Positions 34,486 through 45,018 of a stretch of 64,000 bases of DNA are shown here, in pieces. The position numbers and the translations under genes were made by a program. This DNA comes from Paenibacillus odorifer (lineage in GTDB: Bacteria; Bacillota; Bacilli; Paenibacillales; Paenibacillaceae): the NCBI RefSeq assembly GCF_000758725.1, contig NZ_CP009428.1:3782001-3846000 (forward strand), given 5' to 3'. The number at the start of each line of letters is the position of its first letter. Position 1 is the stretch's first letter. The notes below the pieces were generated by a model that was given only the letters and a program-made list of their open reading frames with translations, had not been told where the DNA came from and made no database searches.

Positions 34486-37047
34486 TTATTGAGCGGAAGA
34501 ATCTCCGTTCACAAACCCCGCCTCTGGATCAGGGTTTGTGGACACATTCCCGCTCTCATCGCCGGAACCTTCTCCACCGATAGTGGGTTCTGGAGTTGGA
34601 GTCGGCACTGGTGTTGGCGGTGGCGGGGTGATTTCAGGGATCGTCCCTGTACCTCCGTCATTTCCGCCACCCTCGTTGCCGCCTCCGTTATTGCCACCAT
34701 TTCCATTCTCTCCGTTGTTGCCACCTTCCTCTGGGGTCGGGGTCGGAAGATTAGGATCTATGGTTGGTTCAGGGGTTGGCATTTCATCCTGCACGGATAC
34801 ACTAACCACATTGGATGGTTCGCTCTCCACTTTCAGCGCAGGGTCATAAGAAGTTACATAATACTCGTAAACCAAACCAGGCAGTGCACTAAAATCCCCT
34901 GCGCTGGTAGTCACTGTATTTAACAGTGAGCCAAACTCAGCTTCCGATGTCTCTCTACGATAAATACGATACTCAACTCCGGAAATAGGAACTGCCTCCC
35001 AATTGAGATTTACAGTCATCGTAGAAGGATCATATGCTGCTGATAGTCCAGTAACGGTCTGAGCTGTTTCTGGTGTTTCTGTAGGCTCAGGGGCAATCTC
35101 GTTATCGATCTGCGGGAAGGATTTCTTAGGAACATCCTTCAGCGCTTCCTCCATGACCTTACCCCAGAAAGCAGCGGCAAGCGGACTGCTGTTCTTAAGC
35201 AGATGCTTTTTACTTGGCTTGTCATAACCCATCCAGACTGCTGCTGTCCATTCCGGCGTGTAGCCTACAAACCACACATCACGGTTCGAGCTGATTCCAG
35301 AATATCCACTTTGCGTCGTACCGGTCTTACCCGCCACAGGACGGTCAATCCTAGCTTTTCTACCCGTACCGCTCTCCACGACCTTCTGCATCATCTCAGT
35401 CATTTGATAAGCCGTTTCCTTACTCATCACACGCTCAGGCGTTGTATTCGCTTTGTAGACCGTCTCACCACTGCTGTCAGAGATGGATTTAATGGAATAA
35501 GCCTCTCTTAGTTCGCCGCCATTTGCAAAAGCGCTGTAGGCTTGCGCCATTTCCAGCGTATTGGTTCCTTTGCTCATGCCTCCAAGAGCCAGCGAGAGGT
35601 TCTTATCCTCGTCTTCCAATCCAATGCCTAGTTTCTTGGCAAATTTAAATCCGGTATTCACACCAATTTCATTGAGCAGCCAAACAGCAGGAATATTCTC
35701 TGATTTCTGAATGGCATCACTCATGTTGATGCTCTTAGAATATCCGTGCAGGTTGGTTGGACAATAGTTCGCGAAACATTGCTTCTCATTGCTTAGCGTT
35801 GAATTCATGGTGAATTTCCCAGATTCCAGCGCTGGAGCATAAGAGACAATTGGTTTGAAAGCAGAACCTGGAGAACGACGGCTGCCAGTTACACGACTGT
35901 AGCCTTTTTTCTCATAATTCCGTCCGCCAAGGAGTGCGACAATGCTGCCATTCTCCTGATTCACAATCGTCATTGAGCCTTGTACCAGCTCTTCATCTAC
36001 ACTCTTTTCAAAATTATCACTATCTGCAAAAGCATCTTCAACCGTTTCTTGAGCATGCTTATCCATGGTAGTGTAAATTTTGTATCCGCCGATATTCAGA
36101 TCATCTTCTGACAATCCAAATTTTTCTTCCGCCTCATCTACTGCAAAATCAATAAATGCTTGATAACGCTGTTTCTTTTCTGGCGGCTTATAGTTATAAT
36201 CTACGGCTTTTGCTTCGTCTCTTTCCTGCTCCGTTATGTACCCTTGCTCATACATAAGCTGAAGCACTACTGCGCGCCGTTCCTTCGAAAGATCTGGGTT
36301 ACGCAGCGGGTTGTAACGAGACGGGCCTTTTGGCATTGCCGCCAATGTCGCGATTTCCCAGACCTTAAGCTGACTCAAATCACTTTTACCAAAATATCTT
36401 ACTGATGCTGCTTTAATTCCGTAAATTGTACCCCCGAAGTTAATCCGGTTCAGATACATCGTAATGATCTCTTCTTTAGATTTCTGATTCTCAAGGGCTA
36501 CGGCAATAGACACTTCAGTTGCTTTACGGAAAAACGTCTTGTCCCGTGTCAGGAAGATGTTTTTGGCGAGCTGTTGAGTAATGGTACTACCGCCCTCTAC
36601 CATACTTCGTGCGGCGATATCCTTTACTGCTGCCCGGCCAATCGACCATAAATCCACACCAGAATGTTCGAAGAAACGTTTATCCTCTGTGGCTACAAAA
36701 GCATTAACCAATAACGGTGGAATTTCTTCATACTCTACTGGATCACTTTTCTCCAGTGATAATTCGCCGATTAAATTAGCATTGCGGTCATATACCTTAG
36801 TAGTTTCATTCACTGTTAGCTTATCTTGGTTCTCAAGCAGAAGCTTTTGACCATTTAGCATAATGAACAGATATCCACCTAATGCACAAAAAATGGCTAA
36901 TGCCGTAGCGAAGAACAAGCTCCACAGCACACGCTTCTTCGTCAAAAATTTCTTTTTCTTTTTTGGTTTTGATTTTGGTTTTGATTTGGAACTGGACGAT
37001 CCTCTATCTCTATTGTGATTCGTCCTGGATGTATCGTCTCTAGACAT
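34486..37047 (-). CDS. ponA: class A penicillin-binding protein 1A
   Basis: About 853 residues. Lys/Ser-rich cytosolic tail, one membrane span (about 55-80), GT51 glycosyltransferase (EDKRFFEHSGVDLWSI, GGSTITQQLAKN), then transpeptidase with SPGSAFKP (Ser-x-x-Lys), SEN, and KTGTT. A fibronectin type III-like domain (about 675-760) and a low-complexity Pro/Thr and Gly/Asn tail follow. It polymerises and crosslinks peptidoglycan. ATG 37047 follows AGGAGGCATT; the longer frame upstream is rejected. Confidence 0.95.
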   Translation of the reverse strand: MSRDDTSRTNHNRDRGSSSSKSKPKSKPKKKKKFLTKKRVLWSLFFATALAIFCALGGYLFIMLNGQKLLLENQDKLTVNETTKVYDRNANLIGELSLEKSDPVEYEEIPPLLVNAFVATEDKRFFEHSGVDLWSIGRAAVKDIAARSMVEGGSTITQQLAKNIFLTRDKTFFRKATEVSIAVALENQKSKEEIITMYLNRINFGGTIYGIKAASVRYFGKSDLSQLKVWEIATLAAMPKGPSRYNPLRNPDLSKERRAVVLQLMYEQGYITEQERDEAKAVDYNYKPPEKKQRYQAFIDFAVDEAEEKFGLSEDDLNIGGYKIYTTMDKHAQETVEDAFADSDNFEKSVDEELVQGSMTIVNQENGSIVALLGGRNYEKKGYSRVTGSRRSPGSAFKPIVSYAPALESGKFTMNSTLSNEKQCFANYCPTNLHGYSKSINMSDAIQKSENIPAVWLLNEIGVNTGFKFAKKLGIGLEDEDKNLSLALGGMSKGTNTLEMAQAYSAFANGGELREAYSIKSISDSSGETVYKANTTPERVMSKETAYQMTEMMQKVVESGTGRKARIDRPVAGKTGTTQSGYSGISSNRDVWFVGYTPEWTAAVWMGYDKPSKKHLLKNSSPLAAAFWGKVMEEALKDVPKKSFPQIDNEIAPEPTETPETAQTVTGLSAAYDPSTMTVNLNWEAVPISGVEYRIYRRETSEAEFGSLLNTVTTSAGDFSALPGLVYEYYVTSYDPALKVESEPSNVVSVSVQDEMPTPEPTIDPNLPTPTPEEGGNNGENGNGGNNGGGNEGGGNDGGTGTIPEITPPPPTPVPTPTPEPTIGGEGSGDESGNVSTNPDPEAGFVNGDSSAQ

Positions 37048-37186
37048 AATGCCTCCTGACTCCCTTTCGGAAATAAACATAAATGGTCTGCCATGAATGA
37101 AAAGAACAACCTTCACAGGTTGCTCTCTCACACTCTATTCAAACGATTTATAAACAAGAAAGGTTTCAATTCATTTTTGATAAATA

Positions 37187-37426
37187 TTATTCTTCACTAC
37201 TGCTGTCTTGCATCAGTGATACACTACGCTGTGGTGTGAACGTGGAAATTGCGTGTTTATACACCATTTGCTGGCGTCCATCACTGTCAATGACGATTGT
37301 AAAATTGTCGAATGCTTTAATTATTCCCCGGATTTGAAAACCGTTGGTCAGATATACCGTAGCAGGGATATTTTCTTTGCGTAGTTGGTTCAAGAATGTA
37401 TCTTGGATGTTAATGGACTTGTTCAT
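37187..37426 (-). CDS. hfq: RNA chaperone Hfq
   Basis: About 79 residues. Sm1 part [29 protein letters not shown] (Gln on the proximal face), Sm2 motif [12 protein letters not shown] with the YKH core, and a short acidic tail, as in Gram-positive Hfq. ATG 37426 follows GGGGG; upstream text overlaps miaA and is rejected. Directly after miaA, the usual order. Confidence 0.96.
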   Translation of the reverse strand: MNKSINIQDTFLNQLRKENIPATVYLTNGFQIRGIIKAFDNFTIVIDSDGRQQMVYKHAISTFTPQRSVSLMQDSSSEE

Positions 37427-37445
37427 ATGACGTACCCCCAATGGT

Positions 37446-38426
37446 TCAATTAGATTGTTCAGAAGTATATTCAAGACCTGAGAGAAACTTTCCTGCTATT
37501 ATACCACGTATTTTTGAGAAATTCTCAGAAAAGTTTTGTTCACCTTCGACATCGATCCACTCGATTTCCTTCATGTGGCGAAACCATGACAACTGTCTTT
37601 TGGCGAATCGGCGAGTATCGCGTTTAAGCAGTATCACAGCTTCTTCCAGCGTCAGTTCTCCCGCCAGGTAAGCGGCAATTTCCTTGTAACCCAATCCCTG
37701 CATGGACACAAGGCTTCTGCTGTAACCGTTATCCAGCAGTCCCTTCACCTCAGCAACGAGACCATCCGCCAGCATGCTATCAATTCGGTCCTCAATACGT
37801 TTATATAGTATTTTCCGGTCCATTGTCAAACCTATGAGACATAAGTCATAGGGTGATTCCTTCTTTTGAGCAGCATGAGAAGCGGAAAGTGTAGTGTTTG
37901 TCTGGTGTTGAATTTCCAGTGCACGGATAATTCTGCGACGGTCGTTAGGATGAAGTTTGGCTGCGCTGACTGGATCAACCGCCTCGAGTCTGGCATGCAG
38001 TGCAAGCGCTCCATATTCTTCCGCAAATTGATCCTGCTCTTTACGGAAGGCTTCATCAGCCACTGCTTCCGAGAACTGAAAGCCGTAACATAAAGACTCA
38101 ATATACAGTCCAGTCCCCCCTACGATAAAGGGAAGCTTCCCTCTAGCGCTTATCTCCTCGATAAGTCTAGTGCCCTGCTCTTGAAATTCAGCGGCAGAAT
38201 ACGCATCCTGCGGATCATGAATATCGATCAGGTGATGGGGAATTCCCTTCATTTCAGCGGTTGTAATCTTAGCTGTACCAATATCCATACCACAATAAAC
38301 CTGCATCGAATCGCCGGAAATAATCTCAGCGTTATAAGCTGCTGCCAGCTCCAGACTTAACCGGGTTTTGCCTACGGCAGTTGGTCCTAACAGCACTAGA
38401 ACCTTATGCCTTTCTTTAGTTGTCAA
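37446..38426 (-). CDS. miaA: tRNA dimethylallyltransferase
   Basis: 326 residues. It adds dimethylallyl to A37 of UNN-reading tRNAs. [11 protein letters not shown] (P-loop), [46 protein letters not shown], and [14 protein letters not shown] followed by [15 protein letters not shown]. The start is TTG 38426 after GGGGTGATACACA, overlapping the end of the RsmJ-like gene by 11 nt. Length normal. Confidence 0.96.
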   Translation of the reverse strand: MTTKERHKVLVLLGPTAVGKTRLSLELAAAYNAEIISGDSMQVYCGMDIGTAKITTAEMKGIPHHLIDIHDPQDAYSAAEFQEQGTRLIEEISARGKLPFIVGGTGLYIESLCYGFQFSEAVADEAFRKEQDQFAEEYGALALHARLEAVDPVSAAKLHPNDRRRIIRALEIQHQTNTTLSASHAAQKKESPYDLCLIGLTMDRKILYKRIEDRIDSMLADGLVAEVKGLLDNGYSRSLVSMQGLGYKEIAAYLAGELTLEEAVILLKRDTRRFAKRQLSWFRHMKEIEWIDVEGEQNFSENFSKIRGIIAGKFLSGLEYTSEQSN

Positions 38427-39195
38427 TGTGTATCACCCCGTACGATGTTTTGGAGTTGCTTCGGAGCAGCTCAGTAAACCCTAGGCGTTCAAATTCGCCA
38501 CTCAAAGCCTTTTCTTTTAAAAGAACAGTCTTACGGGCGACCCTAACCGCCTCTGCTACACTCTCTGTCGATAAGGCTGCACGGTTAGCGAATTGCCGCA
38601 GCGGGGAAATCGAGGCAGAACCCGTCAGAGGCACGCGAAACATAGGATCGAAGTAGACAATATCCACACTTCGATCTGGTTGAGACCGTAAATAATCCAA
38701 ATGTTCACTATGCACGACATTAACTCTGCGTAAAGCCTCATTGACCTTTACTTGCCCAGAGGTGTAATGAGACATCCCTTCACTGAGCAGTGCGTACAGC
38801 GGTAATGAGCTCTCCAAAGCGGTAACCTCCGAGGACTCACCACCATGCACAGCAAACAGTAAGGAGTCGGCTCCTAATCCGGCTGTACAATCCAATACGC
38901 TATCTCCGGGAAGCATTCGAGCAGCAACAAGCATCGGCTCGATCTCACCCTTTAGGATTCGTTTAGCGCGAACGAAGCCCATGCTTGGATGAAACTCCAT
39001 AGGCTCCATTCCTAAGCGGTGTAGTCGAACAGCGTCCTGAGATAGAATCAGAATATCCTCATCTCCGTAATGTTCAACCATCCTTGTAATTGAGAGTTTC
39101 TCACGTGAAGCATAACTACAACCCGTTCTCTCCGCAAGGCTTTGCGCGCGTTCTACTATTTCCATTATCGGGCTATACCCCGTAGTTATAATCAT
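38416..39195 (-). CDS. RsmJ-like SAM-dependent methyltransferase
   Basis: About 259 residues. DSVLDCTAGLGADSLLFA is the SAM loop, VTALESS strand 2 acid, and VDIVYFDPMF the catalytic DPxF-type motif of guanine-N2 enzymes such as RsmJ (16S rRNA m2G1516 in E. coli). Target here not proven. GGAGGCACC precedes ATG 39195; extra in-frame residues upstream are rejected. Lies between mutL and miaA; short overlap with miaA suggests one operon from mutS to hfq. Confidence 0.82.
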   Translation of the reverse strand: MIITTGYSPIMEIVERAQSLAERTGCSYASREKLSITRMVEHYGDEDILILSQDAVRLHRLGMEPMEFHPSMGFVRAKRILKGEIEPMLVAARMLPGDSVLDCTAGLGADSLLFAVHGGESSEVTALESSLPLYALLSEGMSHYTSGQVKVNEALRRVNVVHSEHLDYLRSQPDRSVDIVYFDPMFRVPLTGSASISPLRQFANRAALSTESVAEAVRVARKTVLLKEKALSGEFERLGFTELLRSNSKTSYGVIHIDN

Positions 39196-39239
39196 GGTGC
39201 CTCCAGTCTTGCTCTCAACAAATTTCAAAAAATGTATAA

Positions 39240-41225
39240 TTACATAACCCGCTTGAACAATTTCTCTAAATCATAGGATGAAAAAGAGATCACAATCGGC
39301 CGTCCATGTGGGCAAGTATACGGTTGCTTGCACTCTGCAAGTCGGGATAACAGAGCTTCCACTTCCTGTTCTGTTAGTTTATGGTTGGCCTTAATCGAGG
39401 CTTTACATGAACACAGAATCGATGACTTTTCTCTTAGCTTCGCAAGATCAATCATACGCTCACTTAAGACCCACTCCGCCATTTCTTCAACGACCGCCTT
39501 CTCATCCCCTTCAGGAAACCAATAGGGCAAGGAACGAACGAGAAAGGTTTGTCCGCCAAAGTGCTCAAGGTATACCCCGGCCTGCTGAAACCAATGTAGA
39601 CGTTCACTAAGCTGGCGACTTTCAGAAGGCGTGAACTCCAGCGTAATCGGCAGTAGCAGCTCCTGTGAGGCATCCTCCGGCCGACCAAATTTCTCATAGA
39701 AGTATTCGTAATTAATTCGTTCATGTGCCGCATGCTGATCGATTAAATAAAGCCCTCCATCATTCTGAGCAATAATATACGTCCCATGATGCTGACCTAT
39801 ATAATTAAGCTCAGGAAAGGCCGGAAGTCCAGGCTCTTCTTGTTGTGGTGGAGCCCATAGCTTCTCAACCGAAAGGAGCTGCTTCTGCGACATTGAGGTT
39901 TCTTGCGGGCGATAGCTATTGGAATAACTAGTATTCGCACTAGTTTGGCGCCCCTGCGAAGATGAAGACGGATAGCCTGACCCGTAAGCTGGAGCCACCT
40001 CGCGAGCCACCTGATGATCCGCCTGACCTTCCTTGCTAAAATCACGGGTATTACGGTCAAGGCTCGATGACTGTAGTCCACTTAAGAAGTTGGCAGATCC
40101 CGTGGGAGCTGTATCCTTCACATCACCAGTCGAAGATGACGGTGGAACGGCCCCTTTGGAAAAAGCAAATTGCTCCTGAATAAAGGAGTTGCTGCCCTTG
40201 GGTCCGATTGTTTCCTTGCTTGGACGTGGAATCAGACTTTGCCCCAGCAGTATTTTGCGGATCTCCTGCTCAACAAAGGTGTAAAGCTCATTCTCTTTAC
40301 TAAATCGAACCTCCAGTTTTGCTGGATGTACATTGACATCTACCAAAGAGGGGTGCATATCCAGTTCAAGAACTAATAGCGGATAACGGTTAATCGGAAG
40401 CAAGGTATGATAAGCGCGCATGATTGCTGCGTTCAGACCATTACTGCGAATATAACGTCCACCGACAATAGTAGTGATTGCATTTCGATTGGAACGAGTC
40501 CATTCTGGACGACTAATATATCCGGAAATCCGGTAATCCAAGTCTTCTGCCGTAATCGGCAGCATTGCTTTGGCGGCATTGGTTCCGTAAACAGCTGCGA
40601 TGACCTGCAGCAGATCACCATTTCCGAGCGTATGCAGCAGCTGATTGCCATTATGATGCAAGGTAAAAGAGATCCCCGGATGAGCGAGCGCCATGCGGTA
40701 CATGGCATCTGAGATATGGCCCAGCTCCGTCTGAATACTCTTCATATATTTCAGCCTTGCCGGCGTATTAAAAAATAATTCACGAACGGCAAGATCACTT
40801 CCCCGGCCGGAAGGAGCGTCCTCATTTCGTATGAGATTGCCACCCTCAATGTCTACTAGGCGCCCTTTGCCGTCATCGGCAGTTGCAGTTAGAAGCGATA
40901 CCTTGGATACCGCGGCAATACTGGGAAGTGCCTCTCCGCGGAAGCCTAAGCTTGTGATTTGAAATAGATCACGGCCATTCAGAATTTTACTTGTAGCATG
41001 CCGGTAAAAGGCGGTCTCACAATCTTCAGGATCAATCCCAGAGCCATTATCTTTAACGCGGATGCTCTGCAAGCCCCCCTCTTCTACCGATACCTCAATT
41101 CTTGTACTGCCAGCGTCAATCGCATTCTCGACAAGCTCCTTTACAACAGAAGCTGGCCGCTCTACTACTTCACCCGCAGCAATCTGGTTGGCAATATGCT
41201 CGTCCAATATATGAATTTTGGCCAT
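39240..41225 (-). CDS. mutL: DNA mismatch repair protein MutL
   Basis: About 661 residues. GHKL ATPase: IANQIAAGEVVERPASVVKELVENAIDAG, DNGSGI, HATSK, TLGFRGEAL-type (ITSLGFRGEALPSI), and RELFFNTPARLKY. A Ser/Gln-rich linker (about 345-470) precedes the dimerisation/endonuclease part: IDQHAAHERINYE (DQHA-x2-E type), CSCKASIKA, and CPHGRPI near the end, all signs of nicking MutL. ATG 41225 fits AGAGGTGA spacing better than an in-frame GTG. Follows mutS after 42 nt. Confidence 0.97.
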   Translation of the reverse strand: MAKIHILDEHIANQIAAGEVVERPASVVKELVENAIDAGSTRIEVSVEEGGLQSIRVKDNGSGIDPEDCETAFYRHATSKILNGRDLFQITSLGFRGEALPSIAAVSKVSLLTATADDGKGRLVDIEGGNLIRNEDAPSGRGSDLAVRELFFNTPARLKYMKSIQTELGHISDAMYRMALAHPGISFTLHHNGNQLLHTLGNGDLLQVIAAVYGTNAAKAMLPITAEDLDYRISGYISRPEWTRSNRNAITTIVGGRYIRSNGLNAAIMRAYHTLLPINRYPLLVLELDMHPSLVDVNVHPAKLEVRFSKENELYTFVEQEIRKILLGQSLIPRPSKETIGPKGSNSFIQEQFAFSKGAVPPSSSTGDVKDTAPTGSANFLSGLQSSSLDRNTRDFSKEGQADHQVAREVAPAYGSGYPSSSSQGRQTSANTSYSNSYRPQETSMSQKQLLSVEKLWAPPQQEEPGLPAFPELNYIGQHHGTYIIAQNDGGLYLIDQHAAHERINYEYFYEKFGRPEDASQELLLPITLEFTPSESRQLSERLHWFQQAGVYLEHFGGQTFLVRSLPYWFPEGDEKAVVEEMAEWVLSERMIDLAKLREKSSILCSCKASIKANHKLTEQEVEALLSRLAECKQPYTCPHGRPIVISFSSYDLEKLFKRVM

Positions 41226-41267
41226 TTCATTCACCTCTTATTTAGGCAATCAATTATTATAAAATCT

Positions 41268-43997
41268 TTATTGCAGATCCTTAACCTTCATCTTCAGCTC
41301 GTTCAACAGACTCATCGCCTGCAGCGGCGTCATATTCATAAGATCAGCGTCACGCACAGAAGAAATGAACTCTTTTAGCGCGGGATTCTCATGGATTTCA
41401 GTTACCGCTACTTGATGTGCACTACCTTTGCGGTTCTTGGGTGGTTCTTCCTCACCAAAGATAGACAACTGAACAACCTCATTTTCTACAGGTGCCTCAG
41501 TGATGACACTTACGGCTTGCGCCACGGAAGATGTGCTAGCAACTTCTCTTACAGCCGCCTGTCTTTCGAGGCTTCCCCCGTAATGAAGTTCAGTACCACC
41601 AGGATGGGCTGCCTGCTCAATGCTCTGTAAGAGACCATAAGCTCGGTCAATAATCCCTTCAGGAAGACCCGCAAGACGTGCACAATAGATCCCATAGCTG
41701 CTGTCAGCCGCTCCAGGAACTAGCTTGCGCAGGAAGTTTACTTTATCGCCGCTCTCTTGAACAGCCATAGAGTAATTCCGCAGTCCTTTAAGACTCCCTT
41801 CCAAATGAGCCAATTCATGAAAATGGGTCGAAACTAGAGCTTTGCAAGAAATAACATCATGTACATATTCAATAACCGCCTGAGCGATGGCCATACCTTC
41901 ACTGGTCGAGGTACCTCTTCCCAGCTCATCAATAATAATCAAGCTGCGAGCTGTTGCTTTCTCTGTCATAACCTGGATGTCAGCCATTTCCACCATAAAT
42001 GTACTTTGACCACCGATCAAATCATCAGCTGCTCCAATACGAGTAAAGATCCGGTCTATAAGCGGAACTTCAGCACTGTTTGCTGGAACAAAACATCCAA
42101 TCTGAGCCATGATGCAGATCAGCGCCACCTGACGCATGTAGGTGCTTTTGCCCGCCATATTAGGACCTGTAATTAGAAGAATGTTACCTTCTTCCTTACT
42201 CAGCGTGCTTCCATTTGCAATAAACGCGGAATCTTTAAGCACCGCCTCCACAACAGGATGACGGCCCCCTTCAAGCCGAAGATCATAACCATCCGAAAGG
42301 ACTGGCTTCACAAAACGATGTTCGGCACTAACTGCCGCCAAGCATTGATACACATCAATCTCGGCAACCTTTTCTGCAAGATTTTGCAGGCGGGGGATTT
42401 GCCCGCTGATGCGATTACGCAGCTCGGTAAAGAGGCTGTATTCCAAATCCGTCATTTTATCCTGAGCTTCAAGAATAAGTGCTTCCTTCTCTTTAAGCTC
42501 AGGTGTGACAAAACGCTCTGCGTTAGCAAGCGTCTGTTTGCGTTCATAACGTCCTTCCGGCAATGCAGCCAGATTGGATTTGGTGATCTCTATGAAATAA
42601 CCGAAGATTTTGTTATAGCCGATCTTCAGTGACTTAATGCCAGTGGCCTGTCTTTCCTTAGCCTCCAGTTCAGCGATCCAACGTTTACCGTTACTGCTAG
42701 CTTCCCTAAGCTCGTCTAAACGTTCATGATAACCGGAACGGATAATTCCACCGTCGCGCACAGACACCGGGGCATCCTCGACGATTGCACGGTCAATGTC
42801 CTCTCGCAGCTCGGCGCATTCATCCATGCTTGCACCGATCTCTCGTAAAGTAGCTGAACCGGAGGTCATACATAATTCCTTCAATGCAGGAATTTGCGCC
42901 AGCGATAATTTCAGGGCATTCATATCACGGCCATTGGCGCTGCCAAAAGCAATACGACCCACCAACCGCTCCAAATCATAAATTTCTTTAAGCGCTAAAC
43001 GCAGGTCCTCGCGAACGATAAACTGATTGTACAAATAATCGACAGCCTCTAGGCGCCGTTCGATCGGAGCTCGCTGCAATAGCGGCTTATCAATTCTACG
43101 GCGCAACAGACGGGCGCCCATCGACGTTTCCGTTCGATCCAGCAGCCAGAGCAAGGATCCTTTTTTGGAGCGTTCGCGAACCGTTTCGGTTAGTTCAAGG
43201 TTCCGGCGTGTAAATGGATCTAGAATCATATAATTGCCTGGTTCATAAGGAGAAATCTGACTAAGCTGCCCTAACGAACGCCGCTGGGTCTCATTCAGAT
43301 AAGAGATCAGAAGCGCCAGACATTGTCCACGTTCCTTCTCTAGACGTACCCATGCCGCTTCACCGAACTGACGACGTGCCAGCTCCTCCTCGCGTTTCTC
43401 CCAAGGGGTGTAAACTACAGGTTTGGCTAACAGCGGCGTTTCGCTTCGCAGAATCTCCAACAGTGCAGCGTCTCCGATGATCTCAGCCGGTTCATAGATG
43501 CCAATCTCATCACGCAGCCATTCGGCTCCAGATAATACCGAAGTAACATATAGCTCACCAGTTGTTAAATCGCAGGCAGCTAATGCCATCATTCCGTCAC
43601 TTTCGGTAACGCAAACGAGGTAGTTGTTGCTCTTGTCAGCAATGATTTTTCCATCCATCACGGTTCCTGGTGTCACGACGCGTACAATATCCCGCTTCAC
43701 CATGCCTTTCGTGACTGAAGCATCCTCTAACTGCTCACAAATGGCGACTTTATATCCTTTTTCTATCAGGCGTTGAATATATCCCTCGGCGGCGTGGTAA
43801 GGCACTCCACACATAGGGATTTTCTCCTCGCCCCCGCCTTCGCGGCCTGTCAACGTAATCTCAAGCTCCTTGGAAGCCAAAATGGCATCTTCAAAGAACA
43901 TTTCATAGAAATCGCCCAGTCTAAAAAATAGGAAGGCATCCTTAGCCCCTTCCTTTACCTTTAAATATTGCTCTATCATCGGCGTATATTGTGCCAT
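41268..43997 (-). CDS. mutS: DNA mismatch repair protein MutS
   Basis: About 909 residues. Mismatch-binding Phe-x-Glu seen as GDFYEMFFEDA, connector and core domains, then the ATPase: GPNMAGKSTYMRQ (Walker A), IIIDELGRGTST (Walker B), STHFHELA. A Ser/Ala-rich stretch (about 800-860) precedes the C-terminal tail. GGAGGTTGACC before ATG 43997. Order cotE-(amidoligase, GNAT)-mutS-mutL resembles Bacillus except for the two inserted genes. Confidence 0.97.
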   Translation of the reverse strand: MAQYTPMIEQYLKVKEGAKDAFLFFRLGDFYEMFFEDAILASKELEITLTGREGGGEEKIPMCGVPYHAAEGYIQRLIEKGYKVAICEQLEDASVTKGMVKRDIVRVVTPGTVMDGKIIADKSNNYLVCVTESDGMMALAACDLTTGELYVTSVLSGAEWLRDEIGIYEPAEIIGDAALLEILRSETPLLAKPVVYTPWEKREEELARRQFGEAAWVRLEKERGQCLALLISYLNETQRRSLGQLSQISPYEPGNYMILDPFTRRNLELTETVRERSKKGSLLWLLDRTETSMGARLLRRRIDKPLLQRAPIERRLEAVDYLYNQFIVREDLRLALKEIYDLERLVGRIAFGSANGRDMNALKLSLAQIPALKELCMTSGSATLREIGASMDECAELREDIDRAIVEDAPVSVRDGGIIRSGYHERLDELREASSNGKRWIAELEAKERQATGIKSLKIGYNKIFGYFIEITKSNLAALPEGRYERKQTLANAERFVTPELKEKEALILEAQDKMTDLEYSLFTELRNRISGQIPRLQNLAEKVAEIDVYQCLAAVSAEHRFVKPVLSDGYDLRLEGGRHPVVEAVLKDSAFIANGSTLSKEEGNILLITGPNMAGKSTYMRQVALICIMAQIGCFVPANSAEVPLIDRIFTRIGAADDLIGGQSTFMVEMADIQVMTEKATARSLIIIDELGRGTSTSEGMAIAQAVIEYVHDVISCKALVSTHFHELAHLEGSLKGLRNYSMAVQESGDKVNFLRKLVPGAADSSYGIYCARLAGLPEGIIDRAYGLLQSIEQAAHPGGTELHYGGSLERQAAVREVASTSSVAQAVSVITEAPVENEVVQLSIFGEEEPPKNRKGSAHQVAVTEIHENPALKEFISSVRDADLMNMTPLQAMSLLNELKMKVKDLQ

Positions 43998-44204
43998 GGT
44001 CAACCTCCATGCCTATTTAATGCTGTCCCCCATTATAACAGAAAATTGGTGGACAAAGTTACCCTGAAACCTCACATTAGTACAACGAAAGACTAGAATA
44101 CTTATCAGACAAACACTTACAGGAGGTATATTCTTCTGCTTTTAAATATTGTAAAATATTAACACAGAGCATCAGCCCATATGAAAATCAAAGGAGAATA
44201 CAAT

Positions 44205-45002
44205 ATGATACGAAAGCTAACGAAGGATGATCAAGAGCTGCTGATGGCATTGCTGCGGAAAGAGCCGGCGCTTAATTTATTTATCATTGGCGATGTGGAG
44301 AATTTTGGGTTTGAACAGGATTTCATGGATTTGTGGGGAGAGATTGATCCAGCTGACGGGCGGATAAAAGCCGTTCTGCTGCGCTTCTATAGAAGCTACC
44401 TTCCTTATGCAGATGGCCCTTTTGATGTCGAGGGGTTCGCTGAGATTATCCGAAAGGATAATGACATGCATATGATCTCCGGAGCCTCAGAGGTGGTGAA
44501 GGCTTTTGACGGGGAAATTAATTTCAAACAAGTAAAACAGCTGTATTTTGCTGAATTAAAAGATATGAACAATAAAATAAGTGAGTCCTTCTCTTCAGCT
44601 GAGCCTATCAAAAAAGCTACAGTTCAGGATGTAGAAGCGATTTGCGCACTCACCGATACCATTGAAGAATTTGAAAGCAGCCGGAATGGTTCAAGAACCA
44701 GCCTGCGTAAAACGCTGGAAAGCAACACCGGCCGCACGTATTATATGGAACGGGAAGATAAGGTCATTGTCACAGCTTCAACTTCAGCGGAAAATTCCAT
44801 GTCAGCGATGATTGTCGGGGTTGCCACACATCAAGCATTCAGAGAGCAAGGCCTTGCTTCGCGCGTAATGGCACAGCTATGTGCAGACCTGCTTCATGAA
44901 GGAAAGTCATTATGCCTCTTTTATGACAACCCACATGCCGGAGTTATTTATAAACGACTTGGCTTTCAAGATATCGGTTCATGGACCATCGTTAACATGT
45001 AG
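44205..45002 (+). CDS. GNAT-family acetyltransferase
   Basis: About 265 residues. The N-terminal half is divergent; the C-terminal half is a GNAT fold with VGVATHQAFREQGLASRVMAQL (acetyl-CoA loop, Q/R-x-x-G-x-A type) and LFYDNPHAGVIYKRLGFQDIG. Substrate unknown. AAAGGAG 8 nt before ATG 44205 defines the start. It is on the plus strand between mutS and the amidoligase gene and converges with the latter, so it interrupts the cotE-mutS order. Confidence 0.85.
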   Translation: MIRKLTKDDQELLMALLRKEPALNLFIIGDVENFGFEQDFMDLWGEIDPADGRIKAVLLRFYRSYLPYADGPFDVEGFAEIIRKDNDMHMISGASEVVKAFDGEINFKQVKQLYFAELKDMNNKISESFSSAEPIKKATVQDVEAICALTDTIEEFESSRNGSRTSLRKTLESNTGRTYYMEREDKVIVTASTSAENSMSAMIVGVATHQAFREQGLASRVMAQLCADLLHEGKSLCLFYDNPHAGVIYKRLGFQDIGSWTIVNM

Positions 45003-45018
45003 ACCAAATAGTAAAATA

